Positions 33,676 to 43,079 of a DNA stretch of 64,000 nt are shown here, piece by piece. Both the position numbers and the translations under genes were made by a program. Under the pieces are notes generated by a model. The model was given only the letters and a program-made list of their open reading frames with translations, made no database searches and was not told where the DNA came from. Where the stretch lies: NCBI RefSeq assembly GCF_001509585.1, contig NZ_LNCI01000001.1:248001-312000 (forward strand). Direction: 5' to 3'. Within the stretch, counting starts at the first letter, position 1, and every line of letters starts with the position of its first letter. The DNA comes from Tropicimonas marinistellae (GTDB lineage Bacteria > Pseudomonadota > Alphaproteobacteria > Rhodobacterales > Rhodobacteraceae).

Positions 33676-34211
33676 GCGGCCCCCCTCTGGATCCGGCGCA
33701 TCAGGTTCAACACCTCGCGCCCCTCCGATATGCGTTCAAATCCGACTCGGCCGCCCCTGCCAAAACGCGACCCGGCATCGGCGAAGTACACGCTTGCCGG
33801 CGGACCTTCGTCGAAGCCAATCGCGGTGTCGGCAGTGATTGGCCATGAGTTCAGCCCTCGCCGACCGAAGATCTCGGTTGCGATGAATGCGCGCCGGTTG
33901 CTGAGCGAGTACCAGCTCCGCGCCCGTAACCAAGCCTGCCAAACGCGCGCGCCACCCGCGAGCCGCGCCCCTTGTGCGATGAACAAGACGCCCACCAGCG
34001 GGAACAGCAGACGCAAGACCAGCGGCGCGTCGCTCGTCGCGCGGGCGGCGCCCAGGGTCCAGAACACCGCGATGGCGAGCATCGCCAGTCCGAAAAGAAC
34101 GCGCCTTGGATCGAGCCCGCGAAACGACAGCCCCGGCTCGGGACGCCCCTGCCATAGGATTTTTTCCCCAGGTGCGAGAATCCCGTCCCAATCGCCGCGT
34201 GTGCCGCTCAT
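33672..34211 (-). CDS. PH-like domain membrane protein in pyr operon
   Basis: A 179-residue protein. It opens with ILAPGEKILWQGRPEPG, a segment typical of bacterial PH-domain membrane proteins. Two transmembrane helices follow at about 36-82, then a beta-rich domain (WYSLSNRRAFIATEIFGRRG). It overlaps both neighbours by 4 nt, so its translation is coupled to pyrC' and to the similar gene upstream. Function unknown. Confidence 0.72.
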   Translation of the reverse strand: MSGTRGDWDGILAPGEKILWQGRPEPGLSFRGLDPRRVLFGLAMLAIAVFWTLGAARATSDAPLVLRLLFPLVGVLFIAQGARLAGGARVWQAWLRARSWYSLSNRRAFIATEIFGRRGLNSWPITADTAIGFDEGPPASVYFADAGSRFGRGGRVGFERISEGREVLNLMRRIQRGAA

Positions 34212-34633
34212 TCGGCTGACACTCCCGCGGTTCGCGCGATGGCCGTACGCGTCGCATCCGGATCGGCGAGGTACTTCATCAGGAGCTTGTCACCGGCATG
34301 GGTGATGATTTGTACGGCACTGCCCAGCCGCCGCACCTTCGCGATGTCGCCCAGCGGCACTTGGCGACCATGGGAGCCTGCGACGGCGAGATCGGTCAGA
34401 TCCCACCGTATCGCGAGTTCCTCCGAGGCCACATACCAGCCTCGGATTCCGATCGCGAGCAGCGATGCGGGTATCCCCACCCAAGCGCTCGGATTGCCCA
34501 GCAAATACAAGATAGCCGTCGTTGCCGCCGCGCCGAACAGGGCGAGGCGAATATGGTCACGAATGTAGACCCGCCGATCAGCGCTCCAGCTCTGCATGAC
34601 CCGTCCCGCTGTCGGCGCCTCAGACACTGTCAT
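34208..34633 (-). CDS. Small membrane protein with PH-like domain in pyr operon
   Basis: A 141-residue protein with two transmembrane helices (about 28-62) and a C-terminal beta-rich domain ([40 protein letters not shown]). The ATG at 34633 has GGAGG nine nucleotides upstream; a GTG six bases earlier is too close to that box. It overlaps the 3' end of pyrB by 14 nt and the next gene by 4, so pyrB, both membrane genes and pyrC' form one coupled unit. Confidence 0.72.
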   Translation of the reverse strand: MTVSEAPTAGRVMQSWSADRRVYIRDHIRLALFGAAATTAILYLLGNPSAWVGIPASLLAIGIRGWYVASEELAIRWDLTDLAVAGSHGRQVPLGDIAKVRRLGSAVQIITHAGDKLLMKYLADPDATRTAIARTAGVSAE

Positions 34634-35570
34634 CGCCACGCGCCTCCCGCAGGTTGCGCGCCAGCAGGTCCATCGCCGCCATGCGTACCGCGACGCCCAT
34701 TTCCACCTGTTCCTGGATCACCGAACGGTTGATGTCGTCTGCGATGGTGCCGTCGATCTCCACGCCACGGTTCATGGGACCGGGGTGCATGACGATGGCA
34801 TCCTTCTTCGCATGTGCCAGCTTCTCGGCATCCAAGCCGAAACGATGGTAATACTCCCGCTCCGACGGGATGAAACCACCGTCCATACGCTCCTTCTGGA
34901 GCCGTAGCATCATCACAACGTCGCAGCCTTCCAGCCCTTCGGCCATGTCGCCATAGACTTCGACGCCCCAATCGGCCGCGCCGGAGGGGATCAGCGTCGG
35001 CGGCCCGACCAGTCTCACGCGGTTTTCCATCTTGCCGAGCAGCAGGATATTCGACCTCGCGACGCGGCTATGGGCGATGTCGCCGCAGATCGCGATATTG
35101 AGCCGGTTAAGCCGCCCTTTCGCGCGTTGGATGGTCAATGCGTCCAGCAAGGCTTGCGTGGGATGTTCGTGCCGCCCGTCGCCGGCGTTCAACACCGCGC
35201 AATTGACCTTCTGCGACAGCAGGTCGACGGCGCCGGAGTGAGGGTGCCGCACGACCAGAAGATCGGGGTGCATCGCATTGAGCGTGAGCGCGGTATCGAT
35301 CAGCGTTTCGCCCTTTTTGATGGAACTGGCCTGCATCGCCATGTTCATCACGTCCGCGCCGAGACGCTTGCCGGCAAGCTCGAAGCTCGCCTGTGTGCGG
35401 GTGGAATTCTCAAAGAACATGTTGATCTGGGTGAGCCCGGCGAGGGTGTCGGAGTGTTTCACCGCGCCCCTGTTGAGGTCCACATAGGTATCGGCGAGAT
35501 CCAGGATCGTCGCGATTTCGATCGGGTGAAGCGGTTCGATTCCCAGAAGATGTCTGCCGCGGAATGTCAT
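34620..35570 (-). CDS. pyrB: Aspartate carbamoyltransferase catalytic subunit
   Basis: A 316-residue enzyme of pyrimidine synthesis condensing carbamoyl phosphate and aspartate. The carbamoyl-phosphate loop [24 protein letters not shown] and [10 protein letters not shown] are intact. No pyrI is present, consistent with the class in which PyrB partners a PyrC-like protein. The start at 35570 matches the conserved [14 protein letters not shown] opening. It heads the minus-strand operon. Confidence 0.95.
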   Translation of the reverse strand: MTFRGRHLLGIEPLHPIEIATILDLADTYVDLNRGAVKHSDTLAGLTQINMFFENSTRTQASFELAGKRLGADVMNMAMQASSIKKGETLIDTALTLNAMHPDLLVVRHPHSGAVDLLSQKVNCAVLNAGDGRHEHPTQALLDALTIQRAKGRLNRLNIAICGDIAHSRVARSNILLLGKMENRVRLVGPPTLIPSGAADWGVEVYGDMAEGLEGCDVVMMLRLQKERMDGGFIPSEREYYHRFGLDAEKLAHAKKDAIVMHPGPMNRGVEIDGTIADDINRSVIQEQVEMGVAVRMAAMDLLARNLREARGDDSV

Positions 35571-35712
35571 AGGCGCCTCCGATCTGCTGGCGCGCTTATA
35601 GCAGAGGGGCAGGGCCGGGCAACGGGCCGTGCCTCGCCGCGGCACCGCGCCGCTCCGGTCGCGGCATCCGCGACCGCTTCCCGATACCTGCGCAATCGGC
35701 TAGCAAGGGCGT

Positions 35713-36540
35713 ATGGCCAACGACCTATCCACGGAAGCGATGATCGCCGCGCTCGATTTCCAGATCGCGCTCGGGGCCGATACCTGTGTCGCGGATGCGC
35801 CGCTCGACCGCTATGCGCTGAGCCGGGAGGAAGCGGAGCGGCGGCGTGCCGCGGCTGCTGCACCGGCGCAGGTCGGGACAGGGCGGCAAGTCACGCCTGC
35901 CGTTCAGCCAAAGGCCAAGGAAGATCCGATTGGCGAGGCGCGCGCCGCCGCCGCAGGGGCCACGACGCTGGAAGAACTGCGCGCGGCGCTAGCGGCCTAC
36001 GAGCATTGCGAACTCAAGAAAGCGGCGCGCACGCTCGTCTTTTCCGACGGCCAGCCGGGGGCGCGCGTAATGATCATCGGCGAAGCACCCGGCCGCGACG
36101 AGGACATTCAGGGAAAGCCCTTCGTTGGGCGCGCGGGGCAATTGCTCGACCGGATGCTGGGCGCCATCGGTTTGGCGCGCGGGGCACCCGATCCGGGATC
36201 CGCTGTCTACATCACCAATATCCTGCCATGGCGGCCACCGCAGAATCGCGATCCGAAACCGGAAGAAATCGCGATGCTCAAGCCCTTCGTGGAGCGTCAC
36301 GTCGCGCTGGTCGAGCCGGACCTGCTGGTGCTGATGGGGAATATTTCCTGTCAGGCAATGCTCGGGCGGCGCGGTATTACCCGGCTTCGCGGCAATTGGG
36401 CTGATGTGCTTGGCCTGCCGGCGCTGCCCATGTTCCATCCCGCATATCTCTTGCGCAATCCGGCGGCCAAACGTGAGGCCTGGTCGGATCTTCTGTCCCT
36501 GAAAGCCCGGTTGCGCAGCAGGGCTGAGGAGCGTCCATGA
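35713..36540 (+). CDS. Uracil-DNA glycosylase family 4-like protein lacking most Fe-S cysteines
   Basis: A 275-residue UDG-superfamily protein. GEAPGRDEDIQGKPFVGRAG (123-142) is the family 4 motif with the uracil-binding loop, and MFHPAYLLRNP is the C-terminal histidine motif. An N-terminal alanine-rich extension of about 85 residues precedes the domain. Of the four cysteines that ligate the [4Fe-4S] cluster in family 4, only Cys99 remains; the others appear as Tyr96, Trp173 and Leu189. It probably excises uracil from DNA without a cluster, as a variant seen in alphaproteobacteria. It is coupled to moaB by a 4-nt overlap. Confidence 0.83.
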   Translation: MANDLSTEAMIAALDFQIALGADTCVADAPLDRYALSREEAERRRAAAAAPAQVGTGRQVTPAVQPKAKEDPIGEARAAAAGATTLEELRAALAAYEHCELKKAARTLVFSDGQPGARVMIIGEAPGRDEDIQGKPFVGRAGQLLDRMLGAIGLARGAPDPGSAVYITNILPWRPPQNRDPKPEEIAMLKPFVERHVALVEPDLLVLMGNISCQAMLGRRGITRLRGNWADVLGLPALPMFHPAYLLRNPAAKREAWSDLLSLKARLRSRAEERP

Positions 36541-37079
36541 GCCGTATCGACGAAGAAAAACCGTTCGTACCAGTTCGAATCGCAGTGCTGACGGTCTCCG
36601 ACAGTCGGTCACTGTCGGATGATCGCTCCGGTGACGTTCTTGCCGGTCGGATCGAAGCGGCGGGTCACACCCTGGCAGACCGCAAGATATTGACCGATGA
36701 GCGCACCGAGATTGCCGCGCAACTCTCCCATTGGTGCGACGATGCCGAGGTCGATGTGGTCATCTCTACCGGCGGAACCGGCCTCACGGGGCGCGATGTG
36801 ACCGTGGAGGCTCACAGGGACGTCTATGAAAAGGAGATCGACGCCTTCGGTACGGTGTTCACCTTTGTATCGATGAAAAAGATCGGCACATCCGCGGTAC
36901 AGTCCCGCGCAACCGGCGGTGTGGCACGCGGAACGTATCTTTTCGCGCTTCCCGGTAGCCCAGGAGCGTGCAAAGACGCGTGGGACGAAATCCTCGCGCC
37001 GCAACTCGACTATCGCCACCGGCCCTGCAACTTCGTGGAAATACTCCCCCGCCTCGACGAGCATCTGCGCCGGAAATGA
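36537..37079 (+). CDS. moaB: Molybdenum cofactor biosynthesis protein MoaB
   Basis: A 180-residue MogA/MoaB-fold protein with the molybdopterin-binding signature VVISTGGTGLTGRDVTVEAH and ALPGSPGACKDAWDEIL. It probably adenylylates molybdopterin before metal insertion. Its ATGA overlap with the UDG gene implies joint translation. The moaDE pair lies about 12 kb away in this window. Confidence 0.92.
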   Translation: MSRIDEEKPFVPVRIAVLTVSDSRSLSDDRSGDVLAGRIEAAGHTLADRKILTDERTEIAAQLSHWCDDAEVDVVISTGGTGLTGRDVTVEAHRDVYEKEIDAFGTVFTFVSMKKIGTSAVQSRATGGVARGTYLFALPGSPGACKDAWDEILAPQLDYRHRPCNFVEILPRLDEHLRRK

Positions 37080-37207
37080 GCGGTTAAAAGTGAATTACGC
37101 GCGACAGAAACAGCCGGGACGCCCGTAACAGGTCTGTGGCTTTGCCGAATTGACGTTTCGGAATAGATTTGGAAAGCGGTTGTCTCTGACGAAAAGGGCG
37201 CGCCCGA

Positions 37208-38680
37208 ATGAAATTTCTACGCAGATCCCTGACCGGATTGTTGCTGCTGTCATTGACGGTCGGGTTGCTCGCCTACGGCGGTCGGGTGTTCCTCGATGCT
37301 GTCGAGGTGCGGATGAATCGCGAGACGCAACAGCGCCCCGCGAGTGAACGGGTTTTCGGTGTGAATTCGGTGGACGTGGTTTCGACGCAGATCACGCCCA
37401 CGATGCTTGCGTTCGGCGAGATTCAAAGCAGGCGGACGCTGGAGGTGCGGGCCGGCGCGGGCGGACGGATTGTCGAACTGGCCGAGAACATGGAGTCTGG
37501 CGGGTTCGTCGCCGCGGGTGCGCTCCTGGCGCGCGTGGACCCGAAGGACGCCGAAGCCGCTTTCGAAATCGCGCGCACCGAGGTTGCCGAAGCGGAAGCA
37601 GAACTCAGGGACGCGGAGCGCAACCTGCAACTCGTGCGGGACGAATTACAGGCCTCCCAGGCGCAGGCGGACCTGCGAACACAGGCGTTGATCCGGCAAC
37701 AGGACTTGGCACGGCGCGGCGTCGGCACTGAGGCGGCAATCGAAACCGCCGCCCTGGCGGAGGCGAGCGCGAACCAGGCGGTTGTGAGCCGTCGTATGGC
37801 GGAGGCCGCGGCGGAGAACAGGGTGGATCTGGCGGGCAACCTGCTGGCGCGGGCGCGCATCGCGCTGGATGAAGCCGAGCGCGACCTTGAGGATACGGAG
37901 GTGCGCGCGGCATTCAGCGGAACCCTTGCCGACGTCTCGGTCGTCGAGGGCGGTCTGGTGACGCAAAACGAGAGGCTCGGCACGCTGATCGACCCGGAGG
38001 CTCTGGAAGTGGCGTTCAGGCTTTCCACCACGCAATACGCCCGGCTGCTGGACGATACCGGCCGCCTGATCGGGGCGCCGGTCCGGGTCACTTTGGATGT
38101 TCTGGGCTTGGATCTGGAGGCCGCCGGTCACATCTCGCGCGTGGACGCGTCGGTTGGCGAGGGTCAGACGGGGCGCTTGCTATTCGCGCGTCTGGATCGC
38201 TTTGCCGGCTTCCGCCCGGGAGATTTTGTAACGGTTCACGTGGAGGAACCGGCTCTGACCGACGTCGCGGTCCTACCGGCAACGGCGCTGGATTCCGCCA
38301 ACACCGTGCTCGCCATCGACGAAGACGACCGGCTTGAGGTCGCTCAAACCGAGTTGCTGCGTCGGCAGGGTGACGACGTTATCGTCGCTGCCGCCGGGCT
38401 GGAGGGCCGGCGCATCGTTGCCGAACGCTCCCCACTCCTTGGAGCGGGCATTCGCGTACGAGACCTGACGGCCGAAAACGCGCCTGCACTGGCAGGTGCT
38501 GCGTCCGGTGACGGAGCAATGATCACGTTGTCGACGGAGCGTCGCGCGGCGCTGATTGCCGCGGTCGAAGCGAACAGCCGGATGCCTGCGGAGGCCAAGG
38601 CGCGTATCCTGTCGCAACTGCAGGAAGACAACGTGCCGGCCGGGATGGTCGAACGTATCGAGAGCCGGATGGGGGGCTGA
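37208..38680 (+). CDS. RND efflux periplasmic adaptor (HlyD/MFP family)
   Basis: A 490-residue membrane fusion protein. An N-terminal signal anchor (about 5-27), a split lipoyl/barrel-sandwich domain (VRAGAGGRIVELAENMESGGFV... and VRAAFSGTLADVSVVEGGLV) and a long alpha-hairpin rich in Ala/Glu/Arg (about 115-235) are followed by beta-barrel domains. The final 50 residues form an unusual helical tail (STERRAALIAAVEANSRMPA onward). It lies 4 nt before the RND pump gene and links the pump to an outer-membrane channel, which is not encoded here. Confidence 0.9.
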   Translation: MKFLRRSLTGLLLLSLTVGLLAYGGRVFLDAVEVRMNRETQQRPASERVFGVNSVDVVSTQITPTMLAFGEIQSRRTLEVRAGAGGRIVELAENMESGGFVAAGALLARVDPKDAEAAFEIARTEVAEAEAELRDAERNLQLVRDELQASQAQADLRTQALIRQQDLARRGVGTEAAIETAALAEASANQAVVSRRMAEAAAENRVDLAGNLLARARIALDEAERDLEDTEVRAAFSGTLADVSVVEGGLVTQNERLGTLIDPEALEVAFRLSTTQYARLLDDTGRLIGAPVRVTLDVLGLDLEAAGHISRVDASVGEGQTGRLLFARLDRFAGFRPGDFVTVHVEEPALTDVAVLPATALDSANTVLAIDEDDRLEVAQTELLRRQGDDVIVAAAGLEGRRIVAERSPLLGAGIRVRDLTAENAPALAGAASGDGAMITLSTERRAALIAAVEANSRMPAEAKARILSQLQEDNVPAGMVERIESRMGG

Positions 38681-38684
38681 GGGC

Positions 38685-41600
38685 ATGCACGCCGACGCTC
38701 CCAAGCCGCAACGCCCCGGTATCCTGAGCTATTTCACACGCCACCGCACGGCGGCAAACCTCCTCCTCGTGATACTGATCGTTGCCGGTCTCGCGGCCTT
38801 CCCACGAATGCGCGCGCAGTACTTCCCCGATGTCGTGCTCGACAGCGTCACCGTCTCCGTCACCTGGGACGGCGCCGGCGCCGAGGATGTCGACGCCGCC
38901 ATCGTGGAGATCCTGGAACCGACTCTTCTGGCTGTCGATGGGGTGGAAAGCTCGGAATCGATTGCGAGGGAGGGACGGGCTTCCATAGAGCTGGAGTTCG
39001 AGCCCGGCTATGACATGGGCCGGGCCGCCGATGACGTGCAGCAGGCCGTCGATGCGATCACCACGCTGCCTGAAGATGCCGACGAACCGAGCGTGCGGCG
39101 CGATGCCTGGCGCGACAGGGTGTCGGACGTTGTCATCGCCGGTCCGGTGAGTGTCGATCTCTTGGCCCGCTACACCGATGAGTTCGTCCTGCGGCTTTAC
39201 TCCGAGGGTGTGACACGCACGACAATCCGGGGCTTGGCCGCGCCGCAGGTCGTGGTCGAAGTGCCGACGCTGTCTCTTGTGCGGCACAACGTAACCATGG
39301 CCGAGATCGCCCAGGCGATTGCCGGGGAGGTCGACGCCGCCCCGGCCGGGGAGGTGTCCGGGGCGAATGCACGCGTCAGGACCGGCACGGAAAAGCGTTC
39401 GGCCGAGGAAATCGCCGGGATCATCCTTCGCTCTAATCGGGACGGGACGCGGCTGACAATCGGTGACCTGGCGACGATTCGCGTCGAAGGCACGGATCGC
39501 GACCGAAGCTACTTCCGTGGAGAGCACCCGGCGATCTCGCTACGTGTGGACCGGTCTGCCCAAGGCGATGCTCTGGAGATACAGGCGACGGTGGAGGAGG
39601 TTGCAGCTTCCATGCTGGAGGGCCTTCCGGATGGCGTCAGCATCGAATTGATCCGCACGCGGTCCGAAGCGATCTCGAGCCGTCTAAAGGTTCTGATCGA
39701 GAATGCGGGGATGGGCCTGGCGCTGGTTGTGGGGCTGTTGTTCCTGTTTCTGAATGCCCGCACGGCGCTGTGGGTGGCCGCCGGTATACCGGTTGCCATG
39801 CTGACCGCGATCTTCCTGATGTGGATGGCCGGGCTCACCCTAAACATGATCTCGCTCTTCGCACTGCTGATCACGCTCGGCATCATCGTCGACGACGCCA
39901 TCGTTGTTGGCGAACATGCAGATTTCCGCGTGCGACGCCTCGGCGAGCATCCTGTCGTTGCGTCTGAAAACGCCGCGCGTCGGATGACTGCGCCGGTCTT
40001 TTCCGCCACCGTGACCACCGTGATTGCCTTTGCCGGCCTGACCTTTATCGGAGGGCGCTTCGGCGACTTGATCGCCGACATTCCCTTCACCGTGATTGTC
40101 GTGCTGATTGCGTCGCTGGTGGAGTGTTTCCTGATCCTTCCGAACCACCTGGCTCATTCGCTGCACGCGTCGAGCAAGAACGACTCCTGGTACGATTGGC
40201 CGTCGCGCACGGTCAATCGCGGCTTCGTCTGGTTCCGTGACAGGGTCTTCCGGCCATTCATGGCCTTGGTTATCCGCGCCCGCTACCCGGTTGTGGCGGG
40301 GCTGATCTTCATTCTGTCGACGCAGGTCGCAGTGTTCGTGCGCGGAGACGTGCAATGGCGGTTTTTCTCCGCGCCGGAGGAGGGATCGGTGTCGGGAAAT
40401 TTCGCCATGGCCCCCGGTGCCGGGCGCGCGGAATCCCTGGCTCAGATGCGGGCTTTTCAGGCAGCGGTTGAGGCGCTCGATGTCGAGTACGGTGAAAAAT
40501 ACGGTACGCGACCGGTGGCTTATGCGCTGGCTGAGGTGGGTGGCAATACCGGTCGTGGCCTGTCGGGAACCGAAGGGAAGGACTCCGACCAGCTCGGCTC
40601 GATTGCCGTGGAACTGATCGATCCGGACTTGCGCCCCTATTCCAGCTTCCAGTTTGTCAGTGACCTGCAGGACCGGGTGGAGCGACACCCTCTGGTCGAA
40701 ACGATCTCCTTCCGCGGTTGGCGTGCCGGGCCGGGCGGTGACTCGCTGGACGTGCAGTTCTTCGGGGCCAGCCCCTCTGTGCTGAAAGCGGCGGCCGAGC
40801 GATTGAAGGGCGAAGTTGCACGGTTCGGGGAGGTATCGGCTGTCGAGGACAACCTTGCCTACGACAAGGAAGAGCTGATCCTCGACCTCACCCCGCAGGG
40901 CGAGGCGCTCGGCTTCACCATCGAGGCGCTTGGCCGGGTCCTGCGCAACCGGCTCAACGGGATCGAAGCGGCGACCTACCCGATGGGGCCGCGCAGCGCC
41001 GAGATTCGCGTGGAACTTCCTGAGAACGAACTGACGGCCGACTTCATGAGCCGGACGCAACTGCGCACGCCCTCCGGCGAGTACGTTCCGCTGGCGGATA
41101 TCGTAGAGGTGAGCCGCCGCGACGGCTTCACGACCATCCGGCGCGAGAACGGAATTCGGGTCGTCAGCGTTACGGGCGATATCGCCGACGACGATCCGGT
41201 GCGGGCGCAGGAAATCGTGGACACCCTGCGGGATGACGTGCTCCCGCAGATCGAAGCCGAATTCGGCGTCTCTTATCGTCTGTCGGGACTTGCCGAGCAG
41301 GAGCGGGACTTCCTGAACGACGCTATGGTCGGTTTCGGCTTTTGCCTGATGGGGATCTACCTGACGCTGTCATGGGTCTTTTCGAGCTGGTTCCGGCCAT
41401 TGCTCATCATGGCTGTGATCCCGTTCGGCTTCATCGGCGCGATCTTCGGCCATGCCGCTTGGGGGCTGCCGTTCTCGATGTTCTCTGTCATCGGGCTCAT
41501 TGGAATGTCGGGTATCATCATCAACGATTCCATCGTCCTGGTCACAACCGTCGACGAATACGCCCGCGAAAGGGGAGTTCTGCCGGCAATCGTCGATGCG

Positions 41601-42098
41601 GCTGCCGACCGTTTGCGCCCCGTGCTGCTGACCACGATGACGACCGTGATCGGTCTGGCGCCGCTGCTGTACGAACCCTCACGGCAGGCACAGTTTCTCA
41701 AACCTACCGTCATTACGCTCATCTACGGTCTGGGCTTCGGCGTGGTTCTTGTGCTGCTGCTGGTTCCGTCGCTGCTCGCGATCCAGCAGGACGTGGTACG
41801 CCAGTTTGAGACGCTGTTGCGCTCATTCCGCCGGCCCGGCCGCGCTCGGGCCGTGTCGCGGTTCACGCTGACGGCCGCCGGGCTGATCGTGGCGCTGTTT
41901 ACATCGACCATGGGGCATGCGCTGTTTGCCGGTGGCGTCTGGCCGCCACTCGCCGAGCTCACCGGCATCGATCCGGAAAGCGCGCGCGCGGCGCTTGGGC
42001 TATTCTCCATCGGCTGCGTGGCGATCGTCCTGGGCGTGTTCGTCCTGGGCGCTGTTTGGCTGACCGCATCGCGGCCACGGGCTAGCGAGCTTCCTTGA
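38685..42098 (+). CDS. RND efflux pump, inner-membrane transporter subunit
   Basis: A 1137-residue AcrB/MdtB-superfamily proton antiporter with 12 transmembrane helices and two large periplasmic loops. TM1 follows a short N-terminus (FTRHRTAANLLLVILIV). The proton-relay aspartate pair lies in IIVDDAIVVGEHADFR and the matching second-half motif in GMSGIIINDSIVLVTTVDEY. An extra pair of C-terminal hydrophobic segments (about 1065-1130) extends it beyond the usual roughly 1040 residues. The substrate is not deducible. Confidence 0.93.
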   Translation: MHADAPKPQRPGILSYFTRHRTAANLLLVILIVAGLAAFPRMRAQYFPDVVLDSVTVSVTWDGAGAEDVDAAIVEILEPTLLAVDGVESSESIAREGRASIELEFEPGYDMGRAADDVQQAVDAITTLPEDADEPSVRRDAWRDRVSDVVIAGPVSVDLLARYTDEFVLRLYSEGVTRTTIRGLAAPQVVVEVPTLSLVRHNVTMAEIAQAIAGEVDAAPAGEVSGANARVRTGTEKRSAEEIAGIILRSNRDGTRLTIGDLATIRVEGTDRDRSYFRGEHPAISLRVDRSAQGDALEIQATVEEVAASMLEGLPDGVSIELIRTRSEAISSRLKVLIENAGMGLALVVGLLFLFLNARTALWVAAGIPVAMLTAIFLMWMAGLTLNMISLFALLITLGIIVDDAIVVGEHADFRVRRLGEHPVVASENAARRMTAPVFSATVTTVIAFAGLTFIGGRFGDLIADIPFTVIVVLIASLVECFLILPNHLAHSLHASSKNDSWYDWPSRTVNRGFVWFRDRVFRPFMALVIRARYPVVAGLIFILSTQVAVFVRGDVQWRFFSAPEEGSVSGNFAMAPGAGRAESLAQMRAFQAAVEALDVEYGEKYGTRPVAYALAEVGGNTGRGLSGTEGKDSDQLGSIAVELIDPDLRPYSSFQFVSDLQDRVERHPLVETISFRGWRAGPGGDSLDVQFFGASPSVLKAAAERLKGEVARFGEVSAVEDNLAYDKEELILDLTPQGEALGFTIEALGRVLRNRLNGIEAATYPMGPRSAEIRVELPENELTADFMSRTQLRTPSGEYVPLADIVEVSRRDGFTTIRRENGIRVVSVTGDIADDDPVRAQEIVDTLRDDVLPQIEAEFGVSYRLSGLAEQERDFLNDAMVGFGFCLMGIYLTLSWVFSSWFRPLLIMAVIPFGFIGAIFGHAAWGLPFSMFSVIGLIGMSGIIINDSIVLVTTVDEYARERGVLPAIVDAAADRLRPVLLTTMTTVIGLAPLLYEPSRQAQFLKPTVITLIYGLGFGVVLVLLLVPSLLAIQQDVVRQFETLLRSFRRPGRARAVSRFTLTAAGLIVALFTSTMGHALFAGGVWPPLAELTGIDPESARAALGLFSIGCVAIVLGVFVLGAVWLTASRPRASELP

Positions 42099-42146
42099 CG
42101 CGTGCGTCGTCTCGCCGACCAGTGGGGGAATGCCGCAATTGCGTCG

Positions 42147-42965
42147 TCAGTTGGTTGCGCAACCGCGGATGTCAACGGCTTGCCGCGCGCCGATCACCGT
42201 GAAACGCAATGCGCTGCGGTCCAGAGCCATTGGCTTTCCGTCGGGCGGGACAAGATCCGCGCGGACCTGAAGCGTGCCGCCGCTTCGATACGTTTCTGGT
42301 TCCGACACCCAGATTCGTGGATCGCCGGCTTCCACCAACGCGACCTCCTCGCCCCCGATTCTCGGCATTTGAATGGTCGCGCTGAGCTGCAGTCCGTCGG
42401 GGATCGGGTCCAGGTTGCAGTCGACACCATCCACACCTGCCCGCTGGCCCGGCACGGGCCGCTTAGCAAGTGCCCGGTGGATTTCGGGGTCTGAATGGCC
42501 CGCACCTTCCAGGTCGGCGTGAAAGGTCAAACGGGCCGGCACGCAGATCGTTTCGCAAACGCCGAGGTCCATCGTACCGCGAAGGCGGATCGGAACGCCC
42601 GGTGCGGTTGGATGCAATTCGAGGGGAAGGACCAGCTCGTGCTTGTAGCCGATGCTGCGCATTCCGTAGGAGGTGAAGACTTCCGGGCTTGGCCAGTGAT
42701 AGCTAACACCGCCAAGGTTCTCGGATCCTTCCCAAGTGAAGGTTGGCGGAATGCCGGCATCTCCGGGTGCGCGCCAGTAGGTTTTCCATCCCGGCGCAAG
42801 CTGCAGGTGCAGCGCGACCATGCGTGTACCTGATTCCGTTACCCACCCTTCCCTGACGTCGCCGGTCACGACGTTGGACGGCAGACCGCCGCCTGCAACC
42901 GCAACGGGCGAAACCGCGATGGCGGTGAGGGCGGCGATGGTTGTGTGGAACAGCTTCACGATCAT
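42147..42965 (-). CDS. Secreted DsbD N-terminal-domain-like protein
   Basis: A 272-residue exported protein with a signal peptide (about 1-24, AVAGG). The mature part has the immunoglobulin-like DsbD alpha / DsbC-PF11412 type fold, with HLQLAPGWKTYWRAPGDAG, WPSPEVFTSYGMRSIGYK and a cysteine pair in GVCETICVPARL. It lacks the transmembrane electron-carrying domain, so it is a stand-alone periplasmic thiol module, perhaps partnering a separate CcdA/DsbD. It is divergent from yqgE. Confidence 0.83.
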   Translation of the reverse strand: MIVKLFHTTIAALTAIAVSPVAVAGGGLPSNVVTGDVREGWVTESGTRMVALHLQLAPGWKTYWRAPGDAGIPPTFTWEGSENLGGVSYHWPSPEVFTSYGMRSIGYKHELVLPLELHPTAPGVPIRLRGTMDLGVCETICVPARLTFHADLEGAGHSDPEIHRALAKRPVPGQRAGVDGVDCNLDPIPDGLQLSATIQMPRIGGEEVALVEAGDPRIWVSEPETYRSGGTLQVRADLVPPDGKPMALDRSALRFTVIGARQAVDIRGCATN

Positions 42966-43079
42966 GGGCCGAACATTAGCCAGACGCGTCTCGGAGGGAA
43001 ATCACATAGTGGCGACGGAACGCCGCCCGCAGATCACAGGCACTTGTGCGCGTCGCCGCAGAGGCGCATTGTTTGGGCA

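Noticed and set aside
35070-36404. 444-codon plus-strand frame across pyrB and the UDG gene
   Set aside because: It runs antisense to pyrB and out of frame through the UDG gene, both of which have clear motifs; its arginine/glycine-rich translation is typical of a shadow frame.
39840-41060. Minus-strand frame inside the RND pump gene
   Set aside because: The RND protein is continuous and well conserved across this region; the opposite frame shows no domain.
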